DNA of 64,000 nucleotides from the NCBI GenBank assembly GCA_038373865.1, contig JAXGGA010001094.1, forward strand, positions 46,001-110,000, written 5' to 3'. Made by a program: the position numbers and the translations under genes. Under the pieces are notes generated by a model, which saw only the letters and a list, made by a program, of their open reading frames with translations, made no database searches and was not told the origin of the DNA. Shown piece by piece: positions 13,060 to 24,555 of the stretch; positions within the stretch are counted from its first letter, which is position 1, and every line of letters starts with the position of its first letter. The DNA is from Uloborus plumipes (taxonomy: Eukaryota > Arthropoda > Arachnida > Araneae > Uloboridae).

Positions 13060-13460
13060 CAAAAAATGAACTGTTGTTTTGACACTGTAATTCTGGCAGC
13101 TGAGGTTCTAATTTAAAACTGTAAAATGCACAGTACTAAACTGTAAAACTAGCAATTTTACAGTTTCGTACTGTAAAGTTAGAAATTGCACAGTTTATTT
13201 CTGTAAAATGTAGCTGTATTATACTAAAAAAACAAGTGTAATGCTGGCAACAGCGCTTCCAGATTGAAACTGTAAAATGCACGGTAATAAACTGTAACAT
13301 AACAGTTTATTACTTTAAAAAATATAATTTCACAGTTTAGTACTGTAAAAGTAGAAATTTTACAGGTTATTACCATAAAATTAACAATTTTTATAGTTTA
13401 TTACTACACAATTAGCTGTATTATACTTTAAAAACAAAATTCATTTTTTACAGTGTAAAT
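13060..13460. mobile_element. TACAGT-rich MITE (family A), dimeric copy
   Basis: Two successive blocks of ACTGTAAAATGCACAGTA-type units with the internal TGGCAGC/AGGTTC block repeated, ending at CATTTTTTACAGTGTAAA. Confidence 0.65.
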
Positions 13461-13639
13461 ATCTACTATGCCACTCAGCCAGCCATCTTTGAGGCTGATA
13501 ATTATGTTTGAGAGAAGGATCCAAGACATGTTGCTTCGAAACTCTTAGCACTGGAATTATATCCCTCTGAATTAACTAATATTTTATAATTAACAGTTGT
13601 TCTACCGCTATTACCTTATGGTCTACTAGACAGTATTAA

Positions 13640-13772
13640 ACACTACACTGTGAAAAAGGAATGTTGTTTTTACAGTATGATACTGTAAAAAATGCTAATT
13701 TTACAGCAGTTAACTGTAACATTATTAATTTTGCAGTACTAAACTGCAAAATTGCTATTTTTTTTGTGCAAT
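13640..13772. mobile_element. TACAGT-rich MITE (family A), left fragment
   Basis: Starts CTACACTGTGAAAAAGGAAT then TGTTGTTTTTACAGTATGAT, the family left end, followed by three internal units and an abrupt stop. Confidence 0.65.
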
Positions 13773-14439
13773 AGACTCTTCAGTTCGCAATAATTTACTT
13801 TTTTTGGCAATAACTATCATTTTCCTTATTTGGAGAAACACTACAGTTTAGTACTTCGCATTATATGTAATGCAGCAGAACTCCCAGAAAAAGATTCGTA
13901 AGAAACTCAAAATCCAAACTTCATTGTATGCATTCGATAATCAATACCTCCCCAGATAGGAAAACTTCATCTCTTTAACATCGAGGCATGTTGGCACGGT
14001 ATTGATAATATTTGCATAGTAAACATATAAAAGCTTAGCCAAAATCGAGCCGAATACAGAAATACAAAGAAAGGAAAATATTTGAATCATTCCGGTATTT
14101 TCCCCTTTATTACTTGTGCAATCCTAAAATAACTTGGCGGGAATACTTCGGGAAAGACGTCTTTTACCTCAAGAAATGCAATGCGAAAATATTTTACTTG
14201 CAAAAAAGAATTATATGCCTGTGTTCACAGATGGTGCCTTATTTGAGGTAAAGATATGTTCACTTACGTGCTACGAAAACATTACTAAGACTTTAACATA
14301 TTGTCTGATAGTAATGCAGGCTTAGAAATAATATAGATAAAATATCTTTGATCTAGGGTTTTTCCTATCCAAGCTTGCTTGATGATGACGGAGATATTGT
14401 ATTCTTATAGTACTTTAACCTTTATACAGTGTATACATT

Positions 14440-15424
14440 AAAAAAAAAGCTTAGCTTGAAAATACTCATATTTAATTGCGTTAAATTTTACCAATTTGTA
14501 TGCTTAAAGGCTTATCTGTATTACTATACATTCGAAATTGAAAGAAAATGGCCAGTTTTAAAACCAAAAATTTGAATTTTGATCTTTTGGATTTTTTTTA
14601 AATTTCAATGCCTAGCCTCTAAATTCTAGTGCATCAAGGAAACTGTACGTACCAAGTTTAATGAAAATCCGACAAAAACTGTGAATTTGTATACATCGAT
14701 ATTGTATACATCAATCAAACATACAAACATACATACAGGGTGTCCCCTCCAATCGTGGACCAATAGCTAATTTCTAAACCGTTAGAGATAAGCATAGAGT
14801 TTATTTAGGAAAAAATCTCCAAATTACGAAAGGAATTTTGGGTCCATTCAATGTTTTTCAAAAAATCAAATTTTGAAAGAGTTACGAAATTTAAATTTTT
14901 ATACAGCCCCCCAGTCCTATCAATCATATTTAGTAAAACATTCTTGACACTGTAACGTTTAAAACTAAAAAAAATTCACTCTTCTACCACAAAAATTAAC
15001 CGAGTTATGACGTTTTGAAAAATCAAGATTTTGAAGGATTTCGCATACGGTCCTTAAAGTGATCTCTCGATGACGTCATGAAATAATGCAAAATCTTGAT
15101 TTTTCAAAACGTCATAACTCAGTCAATTTTTGTGGTAGAGGAGTGATTTTTTTTAGTTTTCAACGTTACAGTGTCAAGAATATTTTACTAAACATGATTG
15201 ATAGGACTGGGGGGCTGTATAAAAATTTAAATTTCGTAACTCTTTCAAAATTTGATTTTTTGAAAAACATTGAATAGACCCAAAATTCCTTTCATAATTT
15301 GGAGATTTTTTCCTAAATAAACTATATGCGTATCTCTAACGGTTTAGAAATTAGCTATTGGTCCACGATTGGAGTGGACACCCTGTATATACAAATATAC
15401 ATACATCCACTTTTATTTATGTAG
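14440..15424 (-). mobile_element. Helitron-like element split by a foldback element
   Basis: On the minus strand the sequence matches the body of the 5158 element. Its 5' end (TCTACATAAATAAAAGTGG, reverse strand near 15406-15424) is separated from the body (14440-14733) by the 650-bp foldback element at 14736-15385. The 3' terminal hairpin was not found. Confidence 0.5.
14736..15385. mobile_element. 650-bp near-perfect palindromic foldback element, copy 1
   Basis: The two halves are reverse complements over nearly the whole length. Termini are CAGGGTGTCCCCTCCAATCG and its inverse, flanked on both sides by TA. The centre lies near CGATGACGTCATG (about 15070). TA duplication and CAGGGTG ends suggest mobilisation by a Tc1/mariner-type transposase. 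There is no coding capacity beyond chance frames. Confidence 0.85.
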
Positions 15425-15734
15425 AATACGTATCATTATTACTGCTGTAATAATCATAATAATGATATTTTTATTCTTATAAATGTGTTATATATAATAT
15501 AGATTGTGATTAGTCGAAAATCATTTTTTTATTGTTAATATTATTACATCATTCTTTATTTTTTATAGATGGTAAATAAATATAAGAGAAACACGAATCA
15601 ATCTTTTATGCAGGCAGTTAGCTAGCTACTGATTTATTCCAGTGTTTTTCAAGGTGTTAGCTACCGCCTTCACGGGTGGTGAGATAATGCTGAGGGGTCA
15701 AGTAAAATCACTTTAAGCTTTTATTTCTCATAAA

Positions 15735-17222
15735 TCTGTACCTCAGAACCAGAACGACGTAAGTCCAAAAATGGAGGTTTTCATTTTTTTAACCGACTTC
15801 AACAAAGGAGGAGGTTGTCAATTCAAAGCGTGTACTTTTTTTTTCGCACATAACATCTGATCTACTGAACCGATTTGGACGATTTTTTTTAATCGATAGG
15901 AGATGGTGTAACTTAGGTACTATGTACTCATATGACGATATTTGTTTACTAGAAAAAAAGTTATTATGGAAAACAGTAAATTTCATGTCATTTCCCCATT
16001 AAATGATTAAATTTCCAATCCATTGTTGCAAAAATTTGTTGCCTCGCAACAGCAATATTAATACTAATCATGATGAAAATTTTGAAACAAGGCTTCTCTG
16101 GAGTAAGTATGAAATATCAATAAGTAGTCGAATTTAAAGCGATTTGTCCAAATTGATTAAATATGAAATCCATTGTTACAAAACGTGGTTGATATGAAAC
16201 TGTAATAATAATGATAATGAGAATTTTAAATGAAGGTTTAATTAAATCAAACATGAAACTCATTAGCGGGCAACGTACGTTGTATGTGTTAAAATCTTAT
16301 GAACAGCGAGAAACTAAAATTGCTTTGAAATATAAATTAGTTGAAAAGCCGTTGATATTTAAATGGCTTTGATTAAGCTAGTACATAAATAAATACCAGA
16401 GAATAACAAAGATTGTTTTTTAATGTCAATCGTTTAAAATTTTAGACGCATTGATAGTTTTTTCCCCCTTTTTTTTCGCAGTTTATTTTATGGAGCATTT
16501 ACTTAAGAGAATTAGGTGAAGTTTCGTAATGGAAACATTACCTTATTTCATAAGTACACTTACACTAAAAAGTATAAAATAAAATAATTTTGGAAATAAA
16601 TAGAACCGACTTCAGTTGGAAATTGCTCTAAAAAGTAAAAAATAATTTTTTTCTTTGAACACTATCGAAACTACTTTTAAACATAGGTTTTGAAGTCGGG
16701 GCAAAAACGATAGGTAAAATGATATTTAACCATATTTTGCCAACATTTTTCAGAGAAACCATTGGAAATTAAAAGCAGAAGATTTGTACTATTACACGAA
16801 TGTGTGGTAATGAATGAAATGTATGCGAATGCTCTTAAAGAACCTGGATCCATTAAAATTTATATAGTTGAATTGCAGTTGCGTATGATTCTATACATTG
16901 GTTTTGCGCCGACTTCAAAACTTATGTTTAAAAGTAGTTTCGATGGTGTTCAAAGAAAAAAAATATTTTTTACTTTTTAGAGCAATTTCCAACTGAAGTC
17001 GGTTCTATTTTTTTCCAAAATGATTTTTTGCTTCATTGTATATAGATTCTTATTCCACATCGACCCATTAAAACAGTATTTTATAAAACAAATTCCTTCA
17101 CAATTATTTAGCAGCTTGAAAAGAGCGCGAGTCCCATCCTTTGAAAGTATCTGGCAATCGTTTTCGCCCTTTTCTGAAAAATGACGAAAATGGACTTACG
17201 TAGTCTGGTTCTGAGATACAGA
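15735..17222. mobile_element. Inverted-repeat element with nested ACCGACTTC element
   Basis: The outer ends TCTGTACCTCAGAACCAG (left) and the inverse of TCTGTATCTCAGAACCAG (right) are inverted copies and both continue into GTAAGTCC. Inside, AACCGACTTC (15791) and GAAGTCGGTT (16995-17004) delimit a second inverted structure, and a close inverted pair is present at 16602-16704 and 16905-17012. A half copy of the inner repeat lies at 29310-29450. Confidence 0.55.
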
Positions 17223-17319
17223 AATTAGCCTCTCCCGTGCTTGCAAATTCACTAGGGCGCTGTTAAAAAAAAATCTTATAAATATTTAGTGGCTGTAAAA
17301 ATATTAATAATCACTGATA

Positions 17320-18848
17320 CACTGCGATGCAAAAGTTTAGACAAAATGCAAATATGTGAATAAAAAGAAAACTATTCAACGAAATGCTTTCAAATTTGTA
17401 CTGCAGGTACACAATATGGTCCCAAATACGTGTCTGGAGTTCTTAAAACTATAACTGGAATCAAATTTTGGATATTACAAAAGACATTTTTTTACATTGT
17501 TGCAAAAGTTTAGACAATAGTCAGATTTTATGCAAATATCCCTTGAAATGTGATTGGTGGAGGAAATGCGAGACTGTATATTATTCATTTATAAAGTGCA
17601 GAGATTGCTGAATAAAAAATCAAAATCTCAGAAGCTCTTTAGTTCTCGTTTAAAGAAGATGAGAAAGTTTGGAAGCCGAAATTTGAAAATAAACCTACTT
17701 AATTAATTTTTTGTCTTTTAAATCGGCCCTGGTACGGTAGTACATTGTTTTTTACTTTGTGGAGAGCAAATTCAGACATGCGTATCGATCAAAAAGTTCA
17801 AGGAAAATTAGATGTCTTAAAGATGAAGGAATTGAAAAAACGGTTCAGACCGACGATTCGCCCCTTAATCCTACAAAACTTCAACTTGGGTCAAAAGCAG
17901 CACGTGACAGCATAAGTAGATGAACAACTGAATCGGATTTCATAAAAAAAACAAAAAATTGTGCCTGAGCCCTTTCGGACAGAGTGTCCCAAATAAGCCA
18001 GATTTTAATGTTTAAATTCAGCATATGTATCATCGTGACTAAAAATTGAATGGTACTTTCTTTGATAAAAATTATTAAAATTGGGATAGCCTAGATGGAT
18101 AATATTTCTTTACGCGGGACTTGAGAAAGATCCAATGATCATATGCTGTGCTGCTTTTACCAATAAAATCTGGCCTATTTGGGACACTGTGTCCGAAAAG
18201 GCTCAAGAAAAATTCTTTGTTTTTTTTTATGCATTCCGATTCAGTTGTTCATCTACTTATGCTGTCACGTGCTGTTTTTGACCCAAGTTGAAGTTTTGTA
18301 GGATTAAGGGGCAAATCGTCAGTTCGAGCCGTTTTTTCAATTCCTTCATCTTTAAGAAATATATTTTTTCTTGGTCTTTTGATCGATACGCATGTCTGAA
18401 TTTGCTCTCCACAAAGTAAAAAACAACGTACTACCATACTAGAGCCGATTTAAAAGACAAAAAATTATTAAAGTAGGTTCATTTTCAAGTTTCGGCTTCC
18501 AAACTTTCTCATCTTCTTTACACGAGAACTACAGAGCTTTTGAGGTTTGATTATTTATTCAGCAATCTCTGCACTTTATAAATGAATAATAAAGTCCCGC
18601 ATTTCCTCCACCAATTACATTTCAAGGGATATTTGCATAAAATCTGACTATTGTCTAAACTTTTGCAACAATGTAAAAAAATGTCTTTTGTAATATCCAA
18701 AATTTGATTCCAGTTATAGTTTTAAGAACTCCAGACACGTATTTAGGACCATATTGTGTACCTGCAGTAGAAATTTGAAAGGATTTCGTTGAATAGTTTT
18801 CTTTTTATTCACATCTTTGCCACTTGTCTAAACTTTTGCATCGCAGTG
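17320..18848. mobile_element. 1.53-kb Tc1-like foldback element
   Basis: Termini CACTGCGATGCAAAAGTTTAG and its inverse (GCATCGCAGTG), flanked by TA. The long arms (about 17320-18007 and 18160-18848) are reverse complements with scattered mismatches, around a roughly 150-base spacer. The end sequence resembles Tc1-type TIRs. No intact transposase was recognised. Confidence 0.8.
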
Positions 18849-19446
18849 TATAATCAATTATTTCATTGTATTTTCTGAACAAAAATGCTGACTCTGGTTT
18901 TCAATTAAAATTGACTAAGAATAACTTTGAAAAATATATGTTTTATAAGGTACTTGTATCCAATATGGACTGGACACCCCTAATACATTTAAAAAAAAAA
19001 CAAACTTGATTGAGAGATTCCGCTACAGGCCATGAAGGCGAGCTGTGAAAAATATTATTTAGTCTAAAAATGCAAGAAAGCACGTTGTTCGCTGTTTTAA
19101 AGGGAAGTTGTTTTTCGTGTAATGCTAATCCTAATTACAAGTAAATTTAGCATCTTATTAGATATGGCAGATTTACTTTAAATATTGAAAAGTGGAGTGC
19201 TTTAGAAAGCTGATAAAATATTTTCGATTACAATCGCACATATTGCTCAAAAATGCTTCCTTTGTTTTTTATTACAAGATTTAGCAAAACTACGACCGAT
19301 TTCCAATATGGACATATCATGTCCACATTGGAAGTATAGCAAGTGTATAATCCGATATAAAAATTTTAACAATATGTTAAATGTTTTTTGTTTAGATACT
19401 AATTCAGAACAAATTCATGTTTTATAACGTATTTTCAATCTTAAGA

Positions 19447-19579
<133 letters not shown>

Positions 19580-19649
19580 TTAATATACATAACATCACAA
19601 ATACCATGTGGAAGTATTACTTTTTAATGACCCCCTACCCTTTTTCTAT

Positions 19650-19770
19650 AGTACCCTGCAAAACTGAGCTGCTGTTTTTACAGAAAAATACTGGCAGCCA
19701 AGGTTCCAAGCTAAAACAGTAAAATGCAGTATTAAACTCTAAAACTAGCAATTTTATTGTTTATAGTTAC
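19650..19770. mobile_element. TACAGT-rich MITE (family A), degenerate fragment
   Basis: Contains TACTGGCAGCCAAGGTTCCA, AGTAAAATGCAGTATTAAAC and AAAACTAGCAATTTTA; both ends are lost. Confidence 0.5.
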
Positions 19771-21481
19771 CGTACACGGTGGAGAAACAAATACATTTTT
19801 CTTGGAGTGTCCGTTTTGGGTACAAGTAATTTAATGGCAATTTGCTGGTTAATTGATTTAGTCATTTGTTACTTCATATTTGACTAGCAAATATACCAAA
19901 TCACAATTAGTTGAGCTTACATGATTTGTGCCGTCTAGTAGGGCGAAGCAGATTTTCCAAGTGTTTTCAATTTTAATAAAAATAAATTTTCGGTAGGAAA
20001 TAACGCAGGAATCACTTTTTATTTTAAACTTCACGACCCCTGCTAGGAAATAAAATCAAAACGGGGACGATAAAAAGCCAAAAAGTACAACTTTCGATTG
20101 TTCTTCATTAATTTACCCTCTTTAGGCCACCCTCCCATATCTTTTATTAACTTATTGTTAGCGTAAATTTCAATGAATTGATTTTCCTATTCATGTCACA
20201 GAACAGTGAAAGCTGCTTCCTTTTTAATCAATAGGTTAAATTACTCTTGCAATTTTTTCCCATTTCAAATCAGGATCTTTTCCCAATCGGCTTTATTTCG
20301 AAAAAAGTAAAATTCAGTGCAAGACAAAACTAAACGTCTTTATTAACATTATATTAAAGCATCGTAATCGTCAGTTTTACAGGGTACCTTTTTGTATTTA
20401 TAATTCAGAGAAGGGGAAATTGCTTTCTCGTTAAACTTTAGAGCAGATATTAAATAATGTAGGGAGCAAGTTCAATCTTAGACAAAGCTGAAACAAAGAT
20501 CCAAGTATCGTGGTTCAACTTCAGCGAATGAGACACCTTTTGCCTAAAACAAGTGAAAGAAACCCGATTTCTTCCAATACTTAACTTTAAAATATGTTAC
20601 GTGACTTCAGATCTGTGTTTCAAGAATTTAAGACTACACTCTATCCACCCTTATTCCTTCTCACTGCTTTAAACAAGTAAGTTAACAAAGTCTTTCATTC
20701 TTTTTTTCCAACCAGGATCAGTTCTCAATCGACCTTTACAATAAGAAGAGGAAAAATTCCTGTGTCTGCCCTCTCGAACAGCAAAGCCTCGACATGCCGC
20801 GCTGGGATTTGTGAAATCTCCTTACGTTTCTCCCTACTGAGAGGGAAAAGAGCCATCACGGGCTATCTAAGGCCAATTCAAAAGGGGAGCTGATTCATCC
20901 AACATTTTTGGTTCCAATCAGGCAGAAATGGAACCAGTGGTCAGTGTACTCAAGTCGCATTGAAGAAAAATAATAGCTAAGCTTAAGATGTAGCTGCATA
21001 GATGATTGCCTTGACTATTTTCGTCCATATGACAAAAACATTGCGTAAACGCACCAACTCGAACCAAGTGCAGTAGGAAAATGGGCTTAATTACAGGAAA
21101 CATTTCCCAATAAACCGTCAGGAGCTCCCCAATGGGAGGTCACGGGAGATTACAATGACCTCCTAGTAATTTCCGTATTTGGCACATTTTGCTGCCGATT
21201 CGGCAATTTGAAGACAGTATTGTAATATTGAGATTATTTGTTCTTCTTAGTTTTTAGAATTCTTTTTTAAAAGATGCCTGATGTTTTTTTCTCACATTGT
21301 TATTAATAATTGTTATACATGTACAACATGTGTGTATACTTGTATTTTATCATTCGGTAAAATTGGAACTTCATTTGGCAAATTCATAATTTTCCCTCTC
21401 CCCAAAAAACTTAGTTCGGGGCGCCACTGTAAACCGCTATTAAATTTGAGAAAAAGTTATTTTTCTAGATTTACCTAATAT

Positions 21482-21654
21482 CAGGCCCGTCATTTAGGGG
21501 GGGGGGCAGGGGGGTCAATTCCTCCCCCTGGCTTTGAGAAATCAATGTATTTACATATAAGTGGGCGTGGTTTGTGGTGTTTTCCAGGTGAAATTACATT
21601 GTGTTTGGACCCTTTGCCCCCCCCCCCCTGGAAAAACTTGAAATGACGTCCCTG
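21482..21654. mobile_element. hAT-type MITE with G- and C-tracts, copy 2
   Basis: TIRs CAGGCCCGTCATTT and CAGGGACGTCATTT, poly-G and poly-C tracts and the shared core AAGTGGGCGTGGTTTG. The 8-bp duplication is eroded (CCTAATAT / AATAATGT). Confidence 0.7.
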
Positions 21655-21764
21655 AATAATGTGACGTTTTATCCAACTGAGTATCCTAGAATTTATTTTA
21701 CGCCAGAAAGACAATATCAACGTGTTTCCAATTACCTGAAACCCGGCTGGATCCAAAGCTTCCT

Positions 21765-21960
21765 TGGAACCAAAATGGCGGATAGGTCAGCTTGTCCTCT
21801 GAAGAAGCTCTAGGGCTATTAACTGCGCATGCGTCACAAGAGGGGACGAGAGAACTGGTATCCTGCTTTTCCCTGCCAGTGGCTGAATCCGGCATCTTCC
21901 GAGAGGGTCTCCGCATCTGAGATTGGATGATCACGGCTCTCTCTCGTTTCGGAAGGAATT
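21765..21960 (+). promoter_or_regulatory. Candidate promoter / 5' UTR region of neuroligin
   Basis: A short CpG-richer stretch in AT-rich surroundings, 0.7-0.85 kb before the neuroligin ATG. It contains a YY1-like word AAAATGGCGG (21772-21781) and an NRF1-like word TGCGCATGCGT (21824-21834). Both are typical of metazoan promoters. No TATA box was recognised. The region could instead be the flank of an unrecognised repeat, so this is inference from composition and motifs. Confidence 0.35.
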
Positions 21961-22623
21961 TCAGGATTTTATACGAAATGTAGAGCGAGTTTTCTTCATT
22001 GTACAAAACAAAGTCATTAATGGCCGGCCAGATAGAGCCATGAGATAGTTTGGCATTCATATTTCTTTCTATTTCAAGTTAAAAAAAAAAAAAAAAAAAC
22101 TATTACTGTGAGTGAAAGCTATTCACATAATCTAATTTAACATTTGTATGAAATACTTAAGATTCTATTTGCACTTTTTGTGAGTTGATGTGTTATAGTT
22201 ATAAAGTATTACTCACAGCTTCGATTTTCTATGTGCAAAGAAGATCTTGGTGCTGAATCGATATAATCTTTACTTATGTTTGCTAGATACCTGAACTTTA
22301 AATCATTGAACTGATAATAACTTGGAATAAAAAAAACGAACTTTTGGCTCAAATAAAACTTCATGAGTATAAAGAATTTAATATATTAGCGAAACTATTT
22401 AACGAAAACAAGCTGGATTAAAAACAATCTGAACGCGATGATGTTAAATAGTAGTTAGAAATTATCCCTGTTTTAGTTTATGAATATTGAATTCACGTTC
22501 ATAAAAAAGTGCGTTTCGGTGCAAATGTGAAAATTCACGCTAGTAAAATGAATCGGATGTAAATAATTACGAAACGTTCAAGACATTATTTTATTGAAAA
22601 CAAAACAAAGTGACACTTCTGCC

Positions 22624-23092
22624 ATGACAAGCAAAAGACAAGGTAGATGCGACTGGAGCTTGTGGAGATGGACTGCAGTCTGTCTCCAGACCTTGACCTT
22701 GGAGTGTGTATTGGTGTCTGTGACTCTTGTCGACAGGCAGCTCAGCTCTAGAGTGGTCTCGACCCGATATGGTTCATTGAGAGGATTCATGAGCAGTTTG
22801 TCCAACAGGCAACTGCAACCGGTCGAAGTGTTCCTCGGCGTCCCCTACGCAGGGGCACCAAAGGGTCCACTGAGGTTCATGCCCCCTGTCACGTCACCGC
22901 ATTGGAAAGGGGTGCGATTGGCAGACCATCAGGGCCCCGTATGTCCGCAGAAGTTTCCAGATATTTCGAATGAGACGGAAGCATTGGAAAGAATGCCTCT
23001 GGGACGGTACAAGTACCTGAAACGGTTACTACCACAGTTGACCAACCAAAGCGAAGATTGCTTGTATCTTAACATCTATGTTCCGTCCTCAG
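22624..23092 (+). CDS. Nlg: Neuroligin, first coding exon (partial gene)
   Basis: Encodes the N-terminus of a neuroligin, a postsynaptic adhesion protein of the carboxylesterase-like family that binds neurexin across the synapse. The first in-frame ATG is at 22624. Residues 1-45 or so hold a tryptophan- and leucine-rich segment that may be a signal peptide. The esterase-like domain then starts with VVSTRYGSLRG, continues with FLGVPYAGAPKGPLRF and VCPQKFPD, and ends with the family signature SEDCLYLNIYVP, which carries a conserved domain cysteine. The coding part is 469 nt and stops at a consensus donor (CTCAG|GTGAGT) after the first base of a codon. All of this matches arthropod neuroligins better than catalytic esterases, gliotactin or neurotactin, mainly through the RYKYLKRLLP segment before SEDCLYLN. 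The catalytic-like core, transmembrane segment and PDZ-binding tail lie in later exons that were not found here. The symbol means the family, not a specific paralogue. Confidence 0.88.
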
Positions 23093-23316
23093 GTGAGTGC
23101 AATTCTTAGCTCTTACCTTTTTTATCATTTTGAAAACTAATGTTCTATCGAGTGTATAACGTTCTATCGAAGGTAATACAAGGAACACCTCCGAATAAGG
23201 ACATTTTTTCTGGTTCCAGTCCCATTAAATAGGGGCTTCCTTATATTTGCCTCCAATTGAGGAACACTGTACAATCACAGAAAACAATTGCAGAAACTGA
23301 TACGCAAAAAAATATA

Positions 23317-23730
23317 CTGTAAAAAATAAATGTTGTTTTTACAGTGCAACACAGCTAATTTTATAGCAATAAAGCGTAAAAATTGCTAATTTTACAGTAA
23401 CAAGCTGTACAATTGCGACTTGTATAATGCTAAATTGTAAAATTGCTAATTTTACAGTAATGCACGGTAAAATCGCGAATTCAACAGTTTGTTACCTTTC
23501 ATGTTACAGGTTAAACTTCAACCTCTGCTGCCAGTATTATACTGTTGTTTGTACAGTATAATACAGCTAAAATTTACGCCAATAAACTGTAAAATTACTA
23601 ATTTTACTGTAAGAAACTGTAAAATTGCTAGTTTTACAGTTTATTACTGTGCATTTTACAGTTCTAAATTGGAACCTCGGCTGCCATAACTATACTGTTA
23701 AAACAACAGTTCAATTTTCGCAGTGTAGGA
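23317..23730. mobile_element. TACAGT-rich MITE (family A), full-length copy in neuroligin intron 1
   Basis: Left end TACTGTAAAAAATAAATGTT followed by GTTTTTACAGT; right end inverse of TACACTGCGAAAATTGAAC. The internal units repeat AATAAACTGTAAAATTGCTA and the interior carries the CTGCTGCCAGTATTATAC block. It begins only 225 bases after the neuroligin donor. Confidence 0.75.
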
Positions 23731-23952
23731 AATGTATAATTTACTGGAGTTCAAGGGTTCATATTTTGTCTAAAAAATTGACGCATGAAAGTTTGATTGT
23801 AATGTCGATAAAGAAACAAGTATGCATTCTAATATTCTTGCTTCAATTTACATACATGTATCTGATAAATTTATTCATTCTGGCTCAACGCCAACATAGA
23901 GCGCGTCCTATAACCAACTTTCTAGAGAAAACTTAAAATGCGAACACTAATT

Positions 23953-24099
23953 ACAATTAAAAGGACAAGTGAATAAAGGTGATAGGTAAAGATTTTTTTA
24001 ATGTTTAGGAAAAGCTTTAAAAAAATTGTGTTATTCTTTTTTAAGTAAATTTTTCAAAAATTGTCCCATATCACCTTTATCCATTTGCCCCTTCAATGA
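23953..24099. mobile_element. Short MITE with CAATTAAAAGGAC ends
   Basis: Left ACAATTAAAAGGACAAGTGA, right ATCCATTTGCCCCTTCAAT, inverted. Same family as 49491-49665. Confidence 0.6.
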
Positions 24100-24332
24100 T
24101 AAACTACATGACACAAAAAAATTCAATTAAAGAAGAATTTCAAAACAGTTTCTGTAAAAAATTACAAAAAAATTACTTATTATAAATTTAAATTTTTTAG
24201 TTATATATATATTTTTTAACTTAAATGAGTCTGAATTTGATGTGGTTTTTATTAAATATTGTCAGTGCTCATTCTAAAATATCAACAATTTGTATTAATA
24301 TGTTATAAAATTATATTGAATTAATAAACTGC

Positions 24333-24518
24333 ATGCATCTACTCAAATCCATCCGAAAAAGGGACAAAATGTTTGGCCCCCTTTGTGCATTAATTGAGAT
24401 TTTCTGCTGTATTATAAGTCTGATTACAGTTGCTCTCACAGTCATAGAATACAATTTAAACCCTTTATTTAGTGGTGGGAAGGAAAGTTTCTATCACATT
24501 TTTCAACTGCTAAATGTG
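24333..24518 (+). CDS. Candidate exon of an unrecognised membrane protein
   Basis: ATG at 24333, with an in-frame stop at 24306, opens 62 codons that end exactly at a consensus donor (AATGTG|GTAAGT) in phase 0. The peptide starts basic (MHLLKSIRKRDKM) and continues with a strongly hydrophobic segment (FCCIISLITVALTVI) suitable for one membrane span, then GGKESFYHIFQLLNV. The frame closes 15 codons after the donor. It lies inside the presumed neuroligin intron, just before the LINE fragment. No family was recognised and no partner exon was found. A short AT-rich frame with a donor can arise by chance. Confidence 0.35.
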
Positions 24519-24555
24519 GTAAGTTTACAATTAAAGGGCTTTGGAGTTGAAGGGG

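Noticed and set aside
17761..18437. Frames in both arms of the 1.53-kb foldback
   Set aside because: Could be transposase remnants, but no DDE or helix-turn-helix motif could be identified.
20674..20718. Possible tiny intron (GTAAGT ... CCAACCAG) of about 40 bases
   Set aside because: Too short for a typical arthropod intron and no open frame on either side.
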